64,000 bases of DNA from VAZQ01 sp963739385 (GCA_963739385.1 CAVUAI010000033.1:31953-95952); one strand, 5' to 3'; positions 1 through 9,999 are shown, counted from the first letter of the stretch. The notes: generated by a model from the letters alone, not told the origin. A program made the numbers and translations.

Positions 1-530
1 TTATCGATCCGCGTACAGGCAAGCCTGCAGGCAGCGACGACCGGTTCTTTTCCGGTTTGAACAGCCAGCTGGCGGACAAAGGCTTTCTCGTCACGGCGAG
101 CGACGATCTCATCATCTGGGCGCGCACCGGCTCCTTGATGTGGATGACGTTCGGACTTGCGTGCTGCGCGGTCGAGATGATGCAGATGTCGATGCCGCGC
201 TACGATGCCGAGCGCTTCGGCTTCGCACCGCGGGCGTCGCCGCGGCAATCGGACGTGATGATCGTCGCGGGCACGCTGACCAACAAGATGGCGCCGGCGC
301 TGCGCAAGGTTTATGACCAGATGCCGGAGCCGCGCTACGTGATCTCCATGGGGTCGTGCGCGAACGGCGGCGGCTATTATCATTATTCCTACTCGGTCGT
401 GCGCGGCTGCGATCGGATCGTCCCGGTCGACATCTACGTACCGGGATGCCCGCCGACGGCCGAGGCGTTGCTCTACGGCGTGCTGCTGCTGCAGAAGAAG
501 ATCCGCCGCACCGGAACGATCGAGCGGTGA
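1..530 (+). CDS. nuoB: NADH-quinone oxidoreductase subunit B (5' partial)
   Basis: Peripheral-arm subunit of respiratory complex I that binds the terminal 4Fe-4S cluster N2 and passes electrons to quinone at the inner membrane. The frame is open from base 3 (IDPRTGKPAG...), so the true start lies upstream of the window and the TTG at 57 is not the start. The paired-cysteine motif FGLACCAVEMM and the later cysteines in GSCANGGG and VPGCPPTAEAL are present, as expected for cluster N2 ligation. The C-terminus (KKIRRTGTIER) is typical of alphaproteobacterial NuoB. nuoC follows after 13 bases on the same strand; nuoA is presumably just upstream. Confidence 0.97.
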   Translation, partial: IDPRTGKPAGSDDRFFSGLNSQLADKGFLVTASDDLIIWARTGSLMWMTFGLACCAVEMMQMSMPRYDAERFGFAPRASPRQSDVMIVAGTLTNKMAPALRKVYDQMPEPRYVISMGSCANGGGYYHYSYSVVRGCDRIVPVDIYVPGCPPTAEALLYGVLLLQKKIRRTGTIER

Positions 531-543
531 TGGGTTTCGGGCA

Positions 544-1158
544 ATGGATGACACGCTCGACAAACTCGGCGGGATCATCGCCGGCGCGCTGCCGGGTTCG
601 GTCGTGGGCCATACGGTTGCGAACGGTGAATTGACGGTGAGCGCGCTCGCGCGCGACATCGTCAAGGTCGCAAGCTTCCTGCGTGACGACGAGCGCTGCC
701 AGTTCTGGAGCTTCATCGACGTCACCGCGGTCGACTGGCCGGGGCGCGAGCGACGCTTCGACGTCGTATATCATTTGCTCTCGCCCAAGCAGAACTTGCG
801 GGTCCGGGTCAAGATCGAGGTCGACGAAAGGACGCCGGTCCCTTCGATCAGCGCGGTCTTTCCCGGCGCCAACTGGTTCGAGCGCGAGGCGTACGACCTC
901 TATGGCGTTGTGTTCACCGGCCACCCCGACATGCGCCGGCTGCTGACCGACTATGGGTTTGAGGGTCACCCCCTGCGCAAGGACTTTCCGCTCACCGGGT
1001 TCGTCGAGGTTCGATACGACGACGAGCAGAAGCGCGTCGTTTACGAGCCGGTGCGGCTAACCCAGGAATTCCGCAATTTCGATTTTCTGTCGCCGTGGGA
1101 AGGTCCGGGCTATCTCCTGCCGGGGGACGAAAAGGCCACCAACGGAAAAAGCTCCTGA
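544..1158 (+). CDS. nuoC: NADH-quinone oxidoreductase subunit C
   Basis: The 30 kDa peripheral subunit of complex I, which packs against NuoD near the quinone site. The 204-residue protein carries the family signature around NWFEREAYDLYGV, followed by the GHPLRKDFPLTG segment that is near-invariant in the family. NuoC is separate here, not fused to NuoD as in Escherichia coli. The ATG at 544 gives the usual length for alphaproteobacteria. It ends 1 base before an extra gene (a thioesterase) that separates it from nuoD. Confidence 0.96.
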   Translation: MDDTLDKLGGIIAGALPGSVVGHTVANGELTVSALARDIVKVASFLRDDERCQFWSFIDVTAVDWPGRERRFDVVYHLLSPKQNLRVRVKIEVDERTPVPSISAVFPGANWFEREAYDLYGVVFTGHPDMRRLLTDYGFEGHPLRKDFPLTGFVEVRYDDEQKRVVYEPVRLTQEFRNFDFLSPWEGPGYLLPGDEKATNGKSS

Positions 1159-1159
1159 A

Positions 1160-1591
1160 ATGAAACCTACCCTCGAGCCGGGCCTGATGCACCGTTTCAC
1201 CTACCAGGTGCCGGCCAACAAGACCGTGCCCCATCTCTACCCTGAGGTGGCGGAATTCCAGGACATGCCGGCGGTCTTTGCCACCGGTTTCATGGTGGGC
1301 CTGATGGAATGGACCTGCATGCAGCTCATGGCGTCGCATCTCGATCCCGGCGAGGGCAGCGTTGGTGTGCACGTGGATGTCAGTCATACCGCGGCGACGC
1401 CCCCGGGGCTGCGGGTAACGGTCGAGGCCGAATGCGTGGCGGTCGACGGCGCTCGCGTCACCTTCAAGGTCAAGGCGCATGACGGCGTGGATCCGATCGG
1501 CGAGGGGCGTCATCAGCGCTACGTAGTGCAGTGGGACAAGTTCAAGGCACGGGTCGCTGAGAAGGCGAAGACATTGGAAATGGCGAGTTGA
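1160..1591 (+). CDS. FlK-like hotdog-fold acyl-CoA thioesterase inside the nuo operon
   Basis: A 143-residue protein of the hotdog superfamily, resembling the fluoroacetyl-CoA thioesterase FlK of Streptomyces cattleya. Thr42, Glu50 and His76 fall at the same numbers as the catalytic triad reported for FlK, within the segments FATGFMVGLMEW and HVDVSHTAATPPG. The alignment needs no gaps in this part. By family, it should hydrolyse a short acyl-CoA ester in the cytoplasm; the substrate cannot be read from sequence, and there is no sign of fluorometabolite genes nearby. It starts 1 base after nuoC and ends 4 bases before nuoD, so it is almost certainly co-transcribed with complex I. Why a thioesterase sits here is unknown; a role in complex I assembly or in clearing a toxic acyl-CoA are both only guesses. 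Confidence 0.85.
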   Translation: MKPTLEPGLMHRFTYQVPANKTVPHLYPEVAEFQDMPAVFATGFMVGLMEWTCMQLMASHLDPGEGSVGVHVDVSHTAATPPGLRVTVEAECVAVDGARVTFKVKAHDGVDPIGEGRHQRYVVQWDKFKARVAEKAKTLEMAS

Positions 1592-1595
1592 TGCC

Positions 1596-2786
1596 ATGGC
1601 CGAGACCGAGCTGCGCAATTTCACTCTGAACTTCGGGCCGCAGCATCCGGCTGCGCACGGGGTGCTGCGCCTCGTGCTGGAACTCGATGGCGAGGTCATC
1701 GAGCGAGTCGATCCGCATATCGGGCTCCTTCATCGCGGCACCGAGAAACTGATCGAGGCCAAGACCTACCTTCAGGCAATCCCGTATTTCGACCGGCTCG
1801 ACTATGTCGCGCCGATGAACCAGGAACATGCCTTCTGCCTGGCGGCGGAAAAGCTCATGCAGCTCGCCGTGCCTCGGCGCGCCCAGCTCATCCGCGTGCT
1901 CTATTGCGAAATCGGGCGTCTGCTCTCGCATCTCCTCAACGTCACCACACAGGCCATGGACGTCGGCGCCCTGACGCCGCCGCTGTGGGGGTTCGAAGAG
2001 CGGGAAAAGCTCATGGTCTTCTACGAGCGCGCCTCCGGCAGCCGCATGCACGCGGCTTACTTCCGGGTCGGCGGCGTGCACCAGGATTTGCCGCCCAAGC
2101 TCCTGGACGACATCTGGGCATTTTGCGACCCCTTCCTCAAGGTTTGCGACGATCTCGAAGACCTGCTGACCGGCAACCGCATATTCAAGCAGCGCAACGT
2201 CGATATCGGTGTGGTCACGCTGGCCGACGCCTGGGCATGGGGATTTTCCGGCGTGATGGTGCGCGGATCGGGTGCAGCGTGGGATCTGCGCAAGGCGCAG
2301 CCCTACGAGTGCTACTCGGAGCTCGACTTCGACATTCCGGTCGGCAAGAACGGCGACAATTACGATCGTTACTGCATTCGCATGGAGGAGATGCGCCAGT
2401 CGACGCACATCATGAAGCAGTGCCTGGAGAAGCTGCGGTCGGCCGAGGGGCAGGGGCCGGTTTCGGTCCTCGACCACAAGATCGTGCCCCCCAAGCGCCA
2501 CGAAATGAAGCGCTCCATGGAGGCGCTCATCCACCACTTCAAGCTCTACACCGAAGGTTTCCATGTTCCCGCCGGTGAGGTCTATGCTGCGGTCGAGGCT
2601 CCCAAAGGCGAGTTTGGCGTCTATCTGATCGCCGATGGCAGCAACAAACCCTACAAGTGCAAGATCCGGGCGCCCGGGTTCGCGCATCTGCAGGCCATGG
2701 ATTTTCTCTGCAGGGGCTACATGCTGGCCGACGTGTCGGCGATCCTCGGCTCGCTCGACATCGTCTTCGGAGAGGTTGACCGCTGA
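1596..2786 (+). CDS. nuoD: NADH-quinone oxidoreductase subunit D
   Basis: The 49 kDa subunit of complex I, evolutionarily related to the large subunit of NiFe hydrogenases; it forms most of the quinone pocket with NuoB and NuoH. The 396-residue protein begins with the typical NFGPQHPAAHGVLR segment containing the conserved quinone-site histidines and ends at FGEVDR as the family does. Its stop overlaps the nuoE start by one base (TGATG), which indicates translational coupling. Confidence 0.97.
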   Translation: MAETELRNFTLNFGPQHPAAHGVLRLVLELDGEVIERVDPHIGLLHRGTEKLIEAKTYLQAIPYFDRLDYVAPMNQEHAFCLAAEKLMQLAVPRRAQLIRVLYCEIGRLLSHLLNVTTQAMDVGALTPPLWGFEEREKLMVFYERASGSRMHAAYFRVGGVHQDLPPKLLDDIWAFCDPFLKVCDDLEDLLTGNRIFKQRNVDIGVVTLADAWAWGFSGVMVRGSGAAWDLRKAQPYECYSELDFDIPVGKNGDNYDRYCIRMEEMRQSTHIMKQCLEKLRSAEGQGPVSVLDHKIVPPKRHEMKRSMEALIHHFKLYTEGFHVPAGEVYAAVEAPKGEFGVYLIADGSNKPYKCKIRAPGFAHLQAMDFLCRGYMLADVSAILGSLDIVFGEVDR

Positions 2787-3534
2787 TGGCTGTCCGCCGC
2801 CTCGCCGAACCCGCACTTCAGCCCAAAAGCTTCGCCTTCACGGGCGAGAATCTCGACTGGGTCAAGGGCCAGATCGCCAAATATCCGGAAGGCCGGCAGG
2901 CCTCCGCAATCCTGCCGGTGTTGTGGCGGGCGCAGGAGCAGGCCGGCGGCTGGCTGCCACAGAAGGCGATCGAACACGTCGCCGAATTGCTCGGAATGCC
3001 TAAGATCCGTGCGCTTGAAGTCGCGACCTTCTACACTATGTTCAACCTGGAGCCGGTCGGGAAATTCCACGTCCAGCTCTGCGGCACCACGCCCTGCGTG
3101 TTGCGCGGCGCAGACAAGCTGCTCAAGCTCTGCCACGAGAAGATCGGGGAGCAGCAGCACGTCACCGCCGACGGCAAGTTCTCCTGGATCGAGGTCGAGT
3201 GCCTGGGCGCCTGCGTGAACGCACCCGTGGCACAAATCAACTACGATTATTACGAGGACCTCTCGCCGGAAAGCTTCGCAGGACTTCTCGCCGACCTTGC
3301 CGCAGGCAAGGAGGTCAAGCCCGGCCCGCAGGTGGACCGCCAATTTTCCGCGCCGCTCGGCGGCCCGCGCAGCCTGACTGATCCGAGCCTCTACGCGCGG
3401 AGCAATGGCGGCCGGACGCAGCAAGCGGCCCTGTCCGATGCGGATGCCAAGAAGCCGGGCGCGGCGGCCAATGTGCATGAAGCCGCGGTGCCGAAGCCTC
3501 CAATCCGCAATTCATCGGCAGACAGGCAGTCGTG

Positions 3535-3535
<1 letters not shown>
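2786..3535 (+). CDS. nuoE: NADH-quinone oxidoreductase subunit E with C-terminal extension
   Basis: The 24 kDa subunit of the NADH dehydrogenase module. It carries the N1a 2Fe-2S cluster; the four cysteines are visible in CGTTPCVLRG and VECLGACVNAP. The first ~165 residues cover the whole thioredoxin-like family domain. Residues ~166-249 form an extra tail rich in Pro, Ala, Gly and Lys with no recognisable domain, making the protein about 80 residues longer than the 166-residue E. coli NuoE. Such tails are common in Hyphomicrobiales. It overlaps nuoD by one base and meets nuoF at a TGATG junction. Confidence 0.95.
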
Positions 3536-4836
<1,301 letters not shown>

Positions 4837-4841
4837 CGACA

Positions 4842-5156
4842 ATGAACCTGCGCCAGGTCAAGGAACGTCTCGAGGTCAACAATTCGGATTTGTCGGGCTC
4901 GGTGTTCGACGACGTTAACATGTCGGGTTGCACGTTCCACAACGTCAACCTCGCCGGCGCTTCGCTCGACGACATCAACATGTCTGGCTGGCGGGTGACC
5001 ACCGTAAATCTCTCGGGCTTGCGCCTGAGCAAGGCCAACCTTGCCGGGGCCTCGATCAGCGAATGTCGCTACGACGGCATGACGATCGACGGCATTCCGG
5101 TCACCGCCATGATCGCCGCCTACAAGGCTGCGCAACTATCCGGAATCGACGCATGA
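4842..5156 (+). CDS. Small pentapeptide-repeat-like protein inside the nuo operon
   Basis: A 104-residue protein whose middle is built of five-residue steps of the A(N/D)LXX type: repeated units such as NNSDLSGSVF, DDVNMSGCTF, HNVNLAGASL, DDINMSGW, TVNLSGLRL and KANLAGASI. This should fold as a short right-handed quadrilateral beta-helix of about three coils. There is no signal peptide or membrane segment, so it is probably cytoplasmic. It starts 5 bases after nuoF and overlaps the nuoG start by 4 bases, so it is translated as part of the complex I operon. Its function is not known to me; position between the two NADH-module subunits suggests a role in assembling that module, which is inference only. 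Confidence 0.85.
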   Translation: MNLRQVKERLEVNNSDLSGSVFDDVNMSGCTFHNVNLAGASLDDINMSGWRVTTVNLSGLRLSKANLAGASISECRYDGMTIDGIPVTAMIAAYKAAQLSGIDA

Positions 5157-7228
5157 CCAAGCTCGTCGTCGACGGCAAGGAGATCGACGTCCCGCCTGAG
5201 TACACGTTGCTGCAGGCCTGCGAAGCCGCTGGCGCCGAAATTCCGCGCTTCTGCTTTCACGAGCGCCTGTCGATCGCCGGCAATTGCCGCATGTGCCTGG
5301 TCGAGCTCAAAGGTTCGCCGAAGCCGGTGGCCTCGTGCGCGTGGGGGGTACGCGACTGCCGCCCCGGCCCGAAAGGCGAGCCCCCTGAGATCAGCACCAA
5401 GACGCCGATGGTGCGCAAGGCGCGCGAAGGCGTGATGGAGTTCCTGCTGATCAATCATCCGCTCGACTGCCCGATCTGCGACCAGGGCGGGGAGTGCGAC
5501 CTGCAGGACCAGGCCATGGCCTACGGCGTCGATTCCAGCCGTTTCAAGGAGAACAAGCGCGCGGTCGAAGACAAGTATGTGGGGGCCCTGGTCAAGACGA
5601 TCATGAACCGCTGCATCCATTGCACGCGCTGCGTCCGGTTCATGACCGAGGTCGCCGGCGTGCCGGAGCTCGGCGCCATTGGCCGCGGCGAGGACATGGA
5701 GATCACAACCTATCTCGAGCAGGCGATGACCTCCGAGCTGCAGGGCAACGTGGTCGACCTCTGTCCGGTCGGCGCGCTCACCTCCAAGCCCTACGCCTTT
5801 GCCGCGCGGCCGTGGGAGCTCAACAAGACCGAGTCGGTGGACGTCATGGATGCGGTGGGCTCGGCCATTCGCGTCGACACCCGCGGACGGGAGGTGATGC
5901 GCATCCTTCCGCGCATCAACGACGACGTCAACGAGGAATGGATTTCCGACAAGACGCGGCATGTGGTGGATGGTCTGCGCACCCAGCGTCTCGACCAGCC
6001 CTACATTCGCGAGCACGGACAGCTTTATCCCGCCTCCTGGCGGGACGCATTCGACGCCGTCGCGGCCAAGGTCGGGCAGACCCAGGCGGCGCGCATGGGC
6101 GCGATCGTCGGCGACCTTGCAGCCGTTGAAGAAATCTTCGCGCTCAAGGACCTGATGACGCGTCTGGGCGTCGCCAATCTCGACTGTCGGCAGGACGGCG
6201 CGGCGCTCGACCCGAGCTGGGGCAGGGCGACCTATCTGTTCAACGCCACGATAGCCGGAATCGAGAAGGCCGATGCATTGCTGCTGGTCGGCTCGAATCC
6301 GCGGCGTGAAGCCGCCGTGCTCAACGCGCGCATCCGCAAACGCTGGCGCATGGGCGCTTTTCCCGTCGGTCTTATCGGTGAGCGGGCCGATCTGACCTAT
6401 CCATACAGCTACCTCGGGGCCGGGCCGCAGACGCTGGCGAGCGTTGCGTCCGGCCAGCATGAGTTCGGCGCGGTGCTGGCGAAAGCCGAGCATCCTCTGG
6501 TGATCGTCGGCATGGCCGCGCTGGCGCGGCCGGACGGCGGGACGGTCGCTGCGCTCGCCGCGCAAGCCGCCAAAGGCACCGGCTCCCCCGGCTGGAACGG
6601 CTACTCGGTGCTGCACACGGCGGCCGCGCGGGTCGGCGCGCTCGACCTGGGCTTCGTGCCCGGGCCCGGCGGTCGCAACGCGCAAGGAATGACGGAACCG
6701 GGCGCGCTCGATGTAATCTTCCTGCTCGGGGCCGACGAGATCGATGTCGCGCCCGGCGCGTTCGTCGTCTACATCGGCACTCACGGCGATCAGGGCGCGC
6801 ACCGCGCCGACGTCATCCTTCCGGGCGCCGCCTATCCCGAGAAATCCGGCATTCACGTCAACACCGAAGGCCGCGTGCAGATGGCCTCGCGTGCGTCGTT
6901 CCCGCCCGGCGAAGCACGCGAGGACTGGGCGATCCTGCGCGCGCTGTCGGAGGCGCTCGGCCGCAGGCTTCCCTACGATTCGCTTGCCCAGTTGCGGCAG
7001 GCCCTGTTCACCGCCCATCCTCATCTGCAGCGGATCAATCAGATTGCGCCGGGCGAGCCGGCGGATATCGCGCGGCTGGCGACGCGCGGCGGGACCCTGG
7101 AGAAGGCTGCGTTCGGCTCCGCCATCGACGATTTCTATCTCGCCAATCCCATCGCGCGGGCGTCTGCAGTCATGGCGGAGTGCTCGGTGATTGCCGAGGG
7201 TCACGCCGCGCTCACGGCGGCGGAGTAG
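5153..7228 (+). CDS. nuoG: NADH-quinone oxidoreductase subunit G
   Basis: The 75 kDa iron-sulfur subunit of complex I (691 residues). The N-terminal ferredoxin domain shows cysteines in CEAAGAEIPRFCFHERL and GNCRMCLVE; then come the CPICDQGGECDLQDQAM cluster-binding segment and CIHCTRC. The C-terminal two thirds resemble molybdopterin oxidoreductases but serve a structural role in complex I. The ATG at 5153 overlaps the preceding pentapeptide gene by 4 bases. Nothing unusual was seen in the coding sequence. Confidence 0.97.
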   Translation: MTKLVVDGKEIDVPPEYTLLQACEAAGAEIPRFCFHERLSIAGNCRMCLVELKGSPKPVASCAWGVRDCRPGPKGEPPEISTKTPMVRKAREGVMEFLLINHPLDCPICDQGGECDLQDQAMAYGVDSSRFKENKRAVEDKYVGALVKTIMNRCIHCTRCVRFMTEVAGVPELGAIGRGEDMEITTYLEQAMTSELQGNVVDLCPVGALTSKPYAFAARPWELNKTESVDVMDAVGSAIRVDTRGREVMRILPRINDDVNEEWISDKTRHVVDGLRTQRLDQPYIREHGQLYPASWRDAFDAVAAKVGQTQAARMGAIVGDLAAVEEIFALKDLMTRLGVANLDCRQDGAALDPSWGRATYLFNATIAGIEKADALLLVGSNPRREAAVLNARIRKRWRMGAFPVGLIGERADLTYPYSYLGAGPQTLASVASGQHEFGAVLAKAEHPLVIVGMAALARPDGGTVAALAAQAAKGTGSPGWNGYSVLHTAAARVGALDLGFVPGPGGRNAQGMTEPGALDVIFLLGADEIDVAPGAFVVYIGTHGDQGAHRADVILPGAAYPEKSGIHVNTEGRVQMASRASFPPGEAREDWAILRALSEALGRRLPYDSLAQLRQALFTAHPHLQRINQIAPGEPADIARLATRGGTLEKAAFGSAIDDFYLANPIARASAVMAECSVIAEGHAALTAAE

Positions 7229-7231
7229 CCG

Positions 7232-8257
7232 ATGGCGGAAATGTGGACCAACTACATCTGGCCGCTGGTCATCATAGTCGCGCAGAGCGTCCTCCTGCTG
7301 GTGCTGCTCCTGCTGATCACCGCCTACGTGCTCTATGCCGACCGCAAGATCTGGGCGGCGGTGCAGATCAGGCGCGGACCGAACGTGGTCGGGCCGTGGG
7401 GCTTGCTGCAGTCCTTCGCCGACCTGTTGAAGTTCATCGTCAAGGAACCGGTGATTCCGGCCGGTGCCAACAAGGGCGTGTTTCTGCTGGCGCCGCTCGT
7501 TACCGCCGTGCTCGCGCTGTCGGCCTGGGCAGTGATCCCGGTCAGTGCCGAGTGGGCGATCGCCGATATCAATGTCGGCATCCTGTATATCTTTGCGATC
7601 TCCTCGCTCATGGTCTACGGCGTCATCATGGCGGGGTGGTCATCGAATTCCAAATATCCGTTTCTCGCGTCGTTGCGCTCCGCCGCGCAGATGGTGTCCT
7701 ACGAGGTCTCGATCGGCTTCGTCATCATCACCGTTCTGCTCTGTGCCGGCTCACTCAATCTCTCGGCCATCGTCGAGGCGCAGGAGGGCGACTGGGGGAT
7801 GTTCAACTGGTACTGGCTGCCGCTGTTTCCGATGTTCGTGGTGTTCTTCGTGTCCGCCCTGGCGGAGACGAACCGGCCGCCGTTCGACCTGGTGGAAGCC
7901 GAATCCGAACTTGTCGCAGGCTATGCGGTCGAGTACTCGGCAACGCCGTTTCTGCTGTTCTTTCTGGGCGAGTACATCGCCATCCTCACCATGTGCGCGA
8001 TGTCGACCATCCTGTTCCTGGGCGGCTGGCTGCCGCCGTTTCCGGTAGCGCCGTTCACATGGATCCCGGGCGTGATCTGGTTCGTGCTCAAGTGCCTGTT
8101 CATGTTCTTCCTGTTCGCGATGGTGAAGGCGATCGTTCCGCGCTATCGCTACGACCAGCTCATGCGGTTGGGCTGGAAGGTTTTCCTTCCGCTGTCGCTT
8201 GCCATGGTGGCGATCGTGGCGGGCGTCTTGCAATATGCGGGGCTGACACCGAGATGA
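7232..8257 (+). CDS. nuoH: NADH-quinone oxidoreductase subunit H
   Basis: Membrane subunit of complex I that connects the peripheral arm to the proton-pumping arm and lines the quinone channel. The 341-residue protein has eight or so hydrophobic helices; the charged loop AETNRPPFDLVEAESELVAG, the most conserved part of the family, is intact. It starts 3 bases after nuoG. Its stop is 12 bases from a small extra membrane gene that separates it from nuoI. Confidence 0.97.
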   Translation: MAEMWTNYIWPLVIIVAQSVLLLVLLLLITAYVLYADRKIWAAVQIRRGPNVVGPWGLLQSFADLLKFIVKEPVIPAGANKGVFLLAPLVTAVLALSAWAVIPVSAEWAIADINVGILYIFAISSLMVYGVIMAGWSSNSKYPFLASLRSAAQMVSYEVSIGFVIITVLLCAGSLNLSAIVEAQEGDWGMFNWYWLPLFPMFVVFFVSALAETNRPPFDLVEAESELVAGYAVEYSATPFLLFFLGEYIAILTMCAMSTILFLGGWLPPFPVAPFTWIPGVIWFVLKCLFMFFLFAMVKAIVPRYRYDQLMRLGWKVFLPLSLAMVAIVAGVLQYAGLTPR

Positions 8258-8269
8258 CGAGGACACGCA

Positions 8270-8515
8270 ATGATGGACCTTTCGCCCACCGGGCTTCTCG
8301 GAGCGGTGGCGGGCACGGTCATTGCGGCGCTGATCTACGGTCCGCTCGTCGTGTTCATCGAGCGCGCGTTCAGGTCGCGCGCGCCGTCGGCGAGCGCCGG
8401 GGAACGCAGGACACTCGAGCAGGAGATGTCGATGTTGCGCAGAGCGGTGCTCGCGGTCGATATCCTCGTGCTCGCCGGACTTGGCTATTGGCTCGGGGGG
8501 ATGATCGGCGGCTGA
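8270..8515 (+). CDS. Small two-helix membrane protein between nuoH and nuoI
   Basis: An 81-residue protein with two hydrophobic segments (residues ~8-30 and ~58-80) joined by a charged linker that looks like an amphipathic helix (ERRTLEQEMSMLRRAV). The first helix ends in VVFIERAFRSR, so positive charge predicts the linker on the cytoplasmic side and both termini outside. Two consecutive ATG codons (8270 and 8273) could start it. It is embedded in the complex I operon, 12 bases after nuoH and 43 before nuoI. I do not recognise a named family; a lineage-specific accessory or assembly factor of complex I is the natural inference from position. Confidence 0.75.
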   Translation: MMDLSPTGLLGAVAGTVIAALIYGPLVVFIERAFRSRAPSASAGERRTLEQEMSMLRRAVLAVDILVLAGLGYWLGGMIGG

Positions 8516-8558
8516 CCACAGGGCTCCGGCAGACCCTATTGCCCGAAAGGATCGCGCC

Positions 8559-9047
8559 ATGAAGTTGGACCGGGCGGCCCGATCGTTATTTCTCGTGGAG
8601 TTCGTATCGGCGTTCGTGCTCGCCATGCGCTACTTCTTCAAGCCGAAGCCCACGCTCAACTATCCTTTCGAGAAGGGCATGCTCTCGCCGCGCTTTCGCG
8701 GGGAGCACGCTCTGCGCCGCTATCCCAACGGCGAGGAGCGCTGCATCGCCTGCAAACTCTGCGAGGCAATCTGTCCGGCGCAAGCCATCACCATCGAAGC
8801 CGGGCCGCGCCGCAACGACGGCACTCGCCGAACCACGCGCTACGACATCGACATGGTCAAATGCATCTACTGCGGATTGTGCCAGGAAGCCTGCCCGGTG
8901 GACGCGATCGTTGAAGGGCCGAACTTCGAGTTCGCGGCCGAGACCCGCGAGGAGCTCTACTTCGACAAGGAGCGTCTGCTGGCGAATGGTGATCGCTGGG
9001 AGCGCGAGATCGCCAAGAACATCGCACTCGATGCGCCCTATCGGTGA
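8559..9047 (+). CDS. nuoI: NADH-quinone oxidoreductase subunit I
   Basis: Ferredoxin-like subunit of complex I carrying clusters N6a and N6b. The two 4Fe-4S motifs are clear: CIACKLCEAICP and CIYCGLCQEACP, each followed by a distant CP partner. The protein is 162 residues long with the amphipathic N-terminal helix that anchors it to the membrane arm. It is read in the same direction as its neighbours, 9 bases before nuoJ. Confidence 0.97.
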   Translation: MKLDRAARSLFLVEFVSAFVLAMRYFFKPKPTLNYPFEKGMLSPRFRGEHALRRYPNGEERCIACKLCEAICPAQAITIEAGPRRNDGTRRTTRYDIDMVKCIYCGLCQEACPVDAIVEGPNFEFAAETREELYFDKERLLANGDRWEREIAKNIALDAPYR

Positions 9048-9056
9048 GGCCGAGGA

Positions 9057-9671
9057 ATGAATCTGCCCGCGGTCTTCTTCTACCTCTTCGGCGGCATATG
9101 CATCGCCTCGGCCTTCATGGTGATCGCGGCCAGGAACCCCGTGCATTCCGTGCTGTTTCTCATTCTCGCCTTCGTCAACGCCGCGGGTCTATTCATCCTG
9201 CTGGGCGCCGAGTTTCTGGCGATGATCCTCGTCATCGTCTATGTGGGCGCGGTTCTGGTGTTGTTCTTGTTCGTTGTGATGATGCTCGACGTCGACTTCG
9301 CCGAGCTGCGTCAGGGCTTCTTGCAGTATCTGCCGATCGGCGCCTTTCTCGGCATTATCCTTCTCACCGAGCTCGTGCTGGTGCTGGGCGCCTGGGTGAT
9401 CGGTCCCGACGTGGAGCATGCGATCACCACGCCGATCCCGCCGATCGCGAGGATGCTCAATGCCGAAGCGCTCGGCCACGTGCTTTACACGCGTTACATC
9501 TATTTCTTTCAGGCTGCCGGAATCGTGCTGCTGGTCGCCATGATCGGGGCGATCGTGTTGACCCTGCAGCACAAGCCGAACGTCAAGCGCCAGAACGTCG
9601 CCGATCAGATTGCCCGCACCAAGGCGACAGCGATCGACATCGTCAAGGTGCGGCCGGGTCAGGGGCTGTAA
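9057..9671 (+). CDS. nuoJ: NADH-quinone oxidoreductase subunit J
   Basis: Membrane subunit of complex I with five predicted transmembrane helices in 204 residues. The segment FLILAFVNAAGLFILLGAEF with its acidic residue within the membrane, and the following IVYVGAVLVLFLFVVMML, are typical of the family and form part of the proton path between NuoH and NuoL/M/N. The C-terminal cytoplasmic tail is about 40 residues. Confidence 0.96.
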   Translation: MNLPAVFFYLFGGICIASAFMVIAARNPVHSVLFLILAFVNAAGLFILLGAEFLAMILVIVYVGAVLVLFLFVVMMLDVDFAELRQGFLQYLPIGAFLGIILLTELVLVLGAWVIGPDVEHAITTPIPPIARMLNAEALGHVLYTRYIYFFQAAGIVLLVAMIGAIVLTLQHKPNVKRQNVADQIARTKATAIDIVKVRPGQGL

Positions 9672-9681
9672 GGGGGGCGCC

Positions 9682-9990
9682 ATGATCGTCGGTCTCGGCC
9701 ACTACCTCACGGTCGCCGCCATCCTCTTCACGATCGGCATTTTCGGGATTTTCCTGAACCGCAAGAACGTGATCGTCATTCTGATGTCGATCGAGGTGAT
9801 CCTCCTCGCGGTCAACATCAACCTCGTCGCGTTCTCGTCCTTTCTCGGGGATCTGGTCGGGCAGGTGTTCGCGATGCTGGTGCTCACCGTGGCCGCGGCG
9901 GAAGCCGCCATCGGTCTCGCCATTCTTGTCGCCTTCTACCGCAATCGCGGCTCGATCGCGGTCGAGGACATCAATCTGATGAAGGGCTGA
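9682..9990 (+). CDS. nuoK: NADH-quinone oxidoreductase subunit K
   Basis: The smallest antiporter-like subunit of complex I (102 residues, three transmembrane helices). The membrane glutamate in MSIEVILLAVN and the second in TVAAAEAAIGLAI, both needed for proton transfer in E. coli NuoK, are present. The ATG at 9682 is preferred over upstream in-frame codons that would add a non-hydrophobic, arginine-rich leader overlapping nuoJ; it is preceded by the purine-rich AAGGGGGG. Confidence 0.96.
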   Translation: MIVGLGHYLTVAAILFTIGIFGIFLNRKNVIVILMSIEVILLAVNINLVAFSSFLGDLVGQVFAMLVLTVAAAEAAIGLAILVAFYRNRGSIAVEDINLMKG

Positions 9991-9999
9991 GAGCGAGGC

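Noticed and set aside
5120..7204. Long antisense open frame (694 codons) opposite nuoG
   Set aside because: High-GC codon bias keeps the opposite strand free of stops; the plus strand encodes a full, motif-complete NuoG. The same applies to many long antisense frames across the window.
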